Shown piece after piece: positions 63,640 through 64,000 of a stretch of 64,000 bases of DNA. Position numbers and translations under genes: made by a program. Within the stretch, counting starts at the first letter, position 1, and every line of letters begins with the position of its first letter. The stretch is from Pseudomonas sp. AFG_SD02_1510_Pfu_092 (lineage in GTDB: Bacteria; Pseudomonadota; Gammaproteobacteria; Pseudomonadales; Pseudomonadaceae), in the NCBI RefSeq assembly GCF_003331055.1, contig NZ_PUQD01000007.1, forward strand, positions 1 through 64,000, written 5' to 3'. The notes under the pieces are model-generated. The model saw nothing but the letters and a program-made list of their open reading frames with translations. It made no database searches and was not told where the DNA came from.

Positions 63640-64000
63640 TCGTTCATTTTCTCAAACGGGGTGCCAGCGCCCGGCTTGACTGGGTCAAGTCCAGGCCGTT
63701 ACTAACGTTTCTGGGTATTGCTAATCCCTACGCAGCAGATCACATGGAGTGGAAGCGTTACATGCTGTTAGGCCTAACGGCTAAAAAAATCAGATTATGC
63801 CCCTTTCTTGTAGGGCATTTCCCAAAGATACTGCCACCCATTGTGGTGTTCCGAGTTGATCACTAGTCTCGCCTGGTCGTTGCAATTCAACGACCGGCTT
63901 TGACAGGCCGACTCAAATTACAATCCACAGCTTTGCCTTCAATGGCGGCTGTGCATGGGGCACCTTCGGGTGCGCCGGGTTTCTCAATTTGACCGGTCTG
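63640..64000. other. Lower-GC spacer with several hairpins and no credible gene
   Basis: It contains TTGAC-TGG-GTCAA (63677-63689), the palindrome GTTAGGCCTAAC (63767-63778), the hairpin GGTCGTTG-CAATT-CAACGACC (63875-63895) and, near the end, a stem around a TTCG loop (GGCACC-TTCG-GGTGC, about 63958-63972). The only sizeable frame begins inside the REP-like element and has no ribosome binding site. The composition differs from the core genes before it and may announce another accessory segment beyond the window. Confidence 0.5.

Noticed and set aside
63585-63866. 93-codon frame at the right end
   Set aside because: Begins within a REP-like repeat, no ribosome binding site, no recognisable sequence.

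Overview
The window looks like a chromosome segment from the Pseudomonas putida group. It is GC-rich and dense, and its intergenic spaces are full of the REP palindromes typical of that group (core words GTGGGAGCGG and CCGCGAAGAGG). Its markers are typical pseudomonad genes: a siderophore NRPS next to an FpvA-type receptor, aceK, tandem fadD1/fadD2, a puuA/puuB-like pair, hrpA, def, azoR and arfB. No rRNA, tRNA, CRISPR array or transposase gene was seen.

Layout. (1) 1-9.9 kb, iron: the C-terminal part of a non-ribosomal peptide synthetase (A-PCP-E-C-A-PCP-TE), a cluster of REP-like repeats, a convergent FpvA-type TonB receptor with a signalling domain, and a periplasmic FGE-fold protein. (2) 10-15.5 kb, core: two EamA exporters, a DUF4265 gene, aceK and a DUF6279 lipoprotein. 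(3) 15.7-30.7 kb, an accessory island without a single REP element and visibly less GC-rich. It holds a LysR regulator, an M24-fold enzyme that I assign to the DddP family of DMSP lyases, a glycine-betaine-type ABC importer (proVWX), an aldehyde dehydrogenase with a DapA-family lyase, an MFS transporter, an FAD amine oxidase, a GbdR-like AraC regulator, a second LysR regulator and a GbcA-like Rieske oxygenase. (4) 30.9-35.9 kb: cvfB, a small unknown gene, csbD, yihY-def, a GNAT gene with an odd 5' end, a DUF2790 gene and a hicAB toxin-antitoxin pair. (5) 35.9-38.6 kb: an ECF42-type sigma-factor operon with SnoaL, YciI/DGPF and SRPBCC proteins. (6) 38.7-63.5 kb, core metabolism: MaoC hydratase, lipase-like hydrolase, fadD1, fadD2, puuB-like and glutamine-synthetase-like genes, hrpA, a KAS III, a porin, a FemAB-like acyltransferase, an ABC exporter, a cyclophilin, a hydrolase, LysR, azoR, EamA, AEC and arfB. 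(7) 63.5-64 kb: a lower-GC stretch without a credible gene but with several hairpins.

The most interesting part is the island. The putative DMSP lyase (16716-18059) carries every metal ligand and catalytic residue I recall for the characterised marine enzymes, at a constant offset of one residue. Beside it lies a ProX whose three-tryptophan cage has exactly the spacing of E. coli ProX. Import of an onium compound followed by cleavage to DMS and acrylate is therefore a testable reading for one half of the island. The other half (Rieske oxygenase, FAD oxidase, DapA-like lyase, aldehyde dehydrogenase) looks like a demethylation and ring-opening route for a quaternary ammonium compound. Function assignments rest on motif reading and memory of family members; no database search was run.
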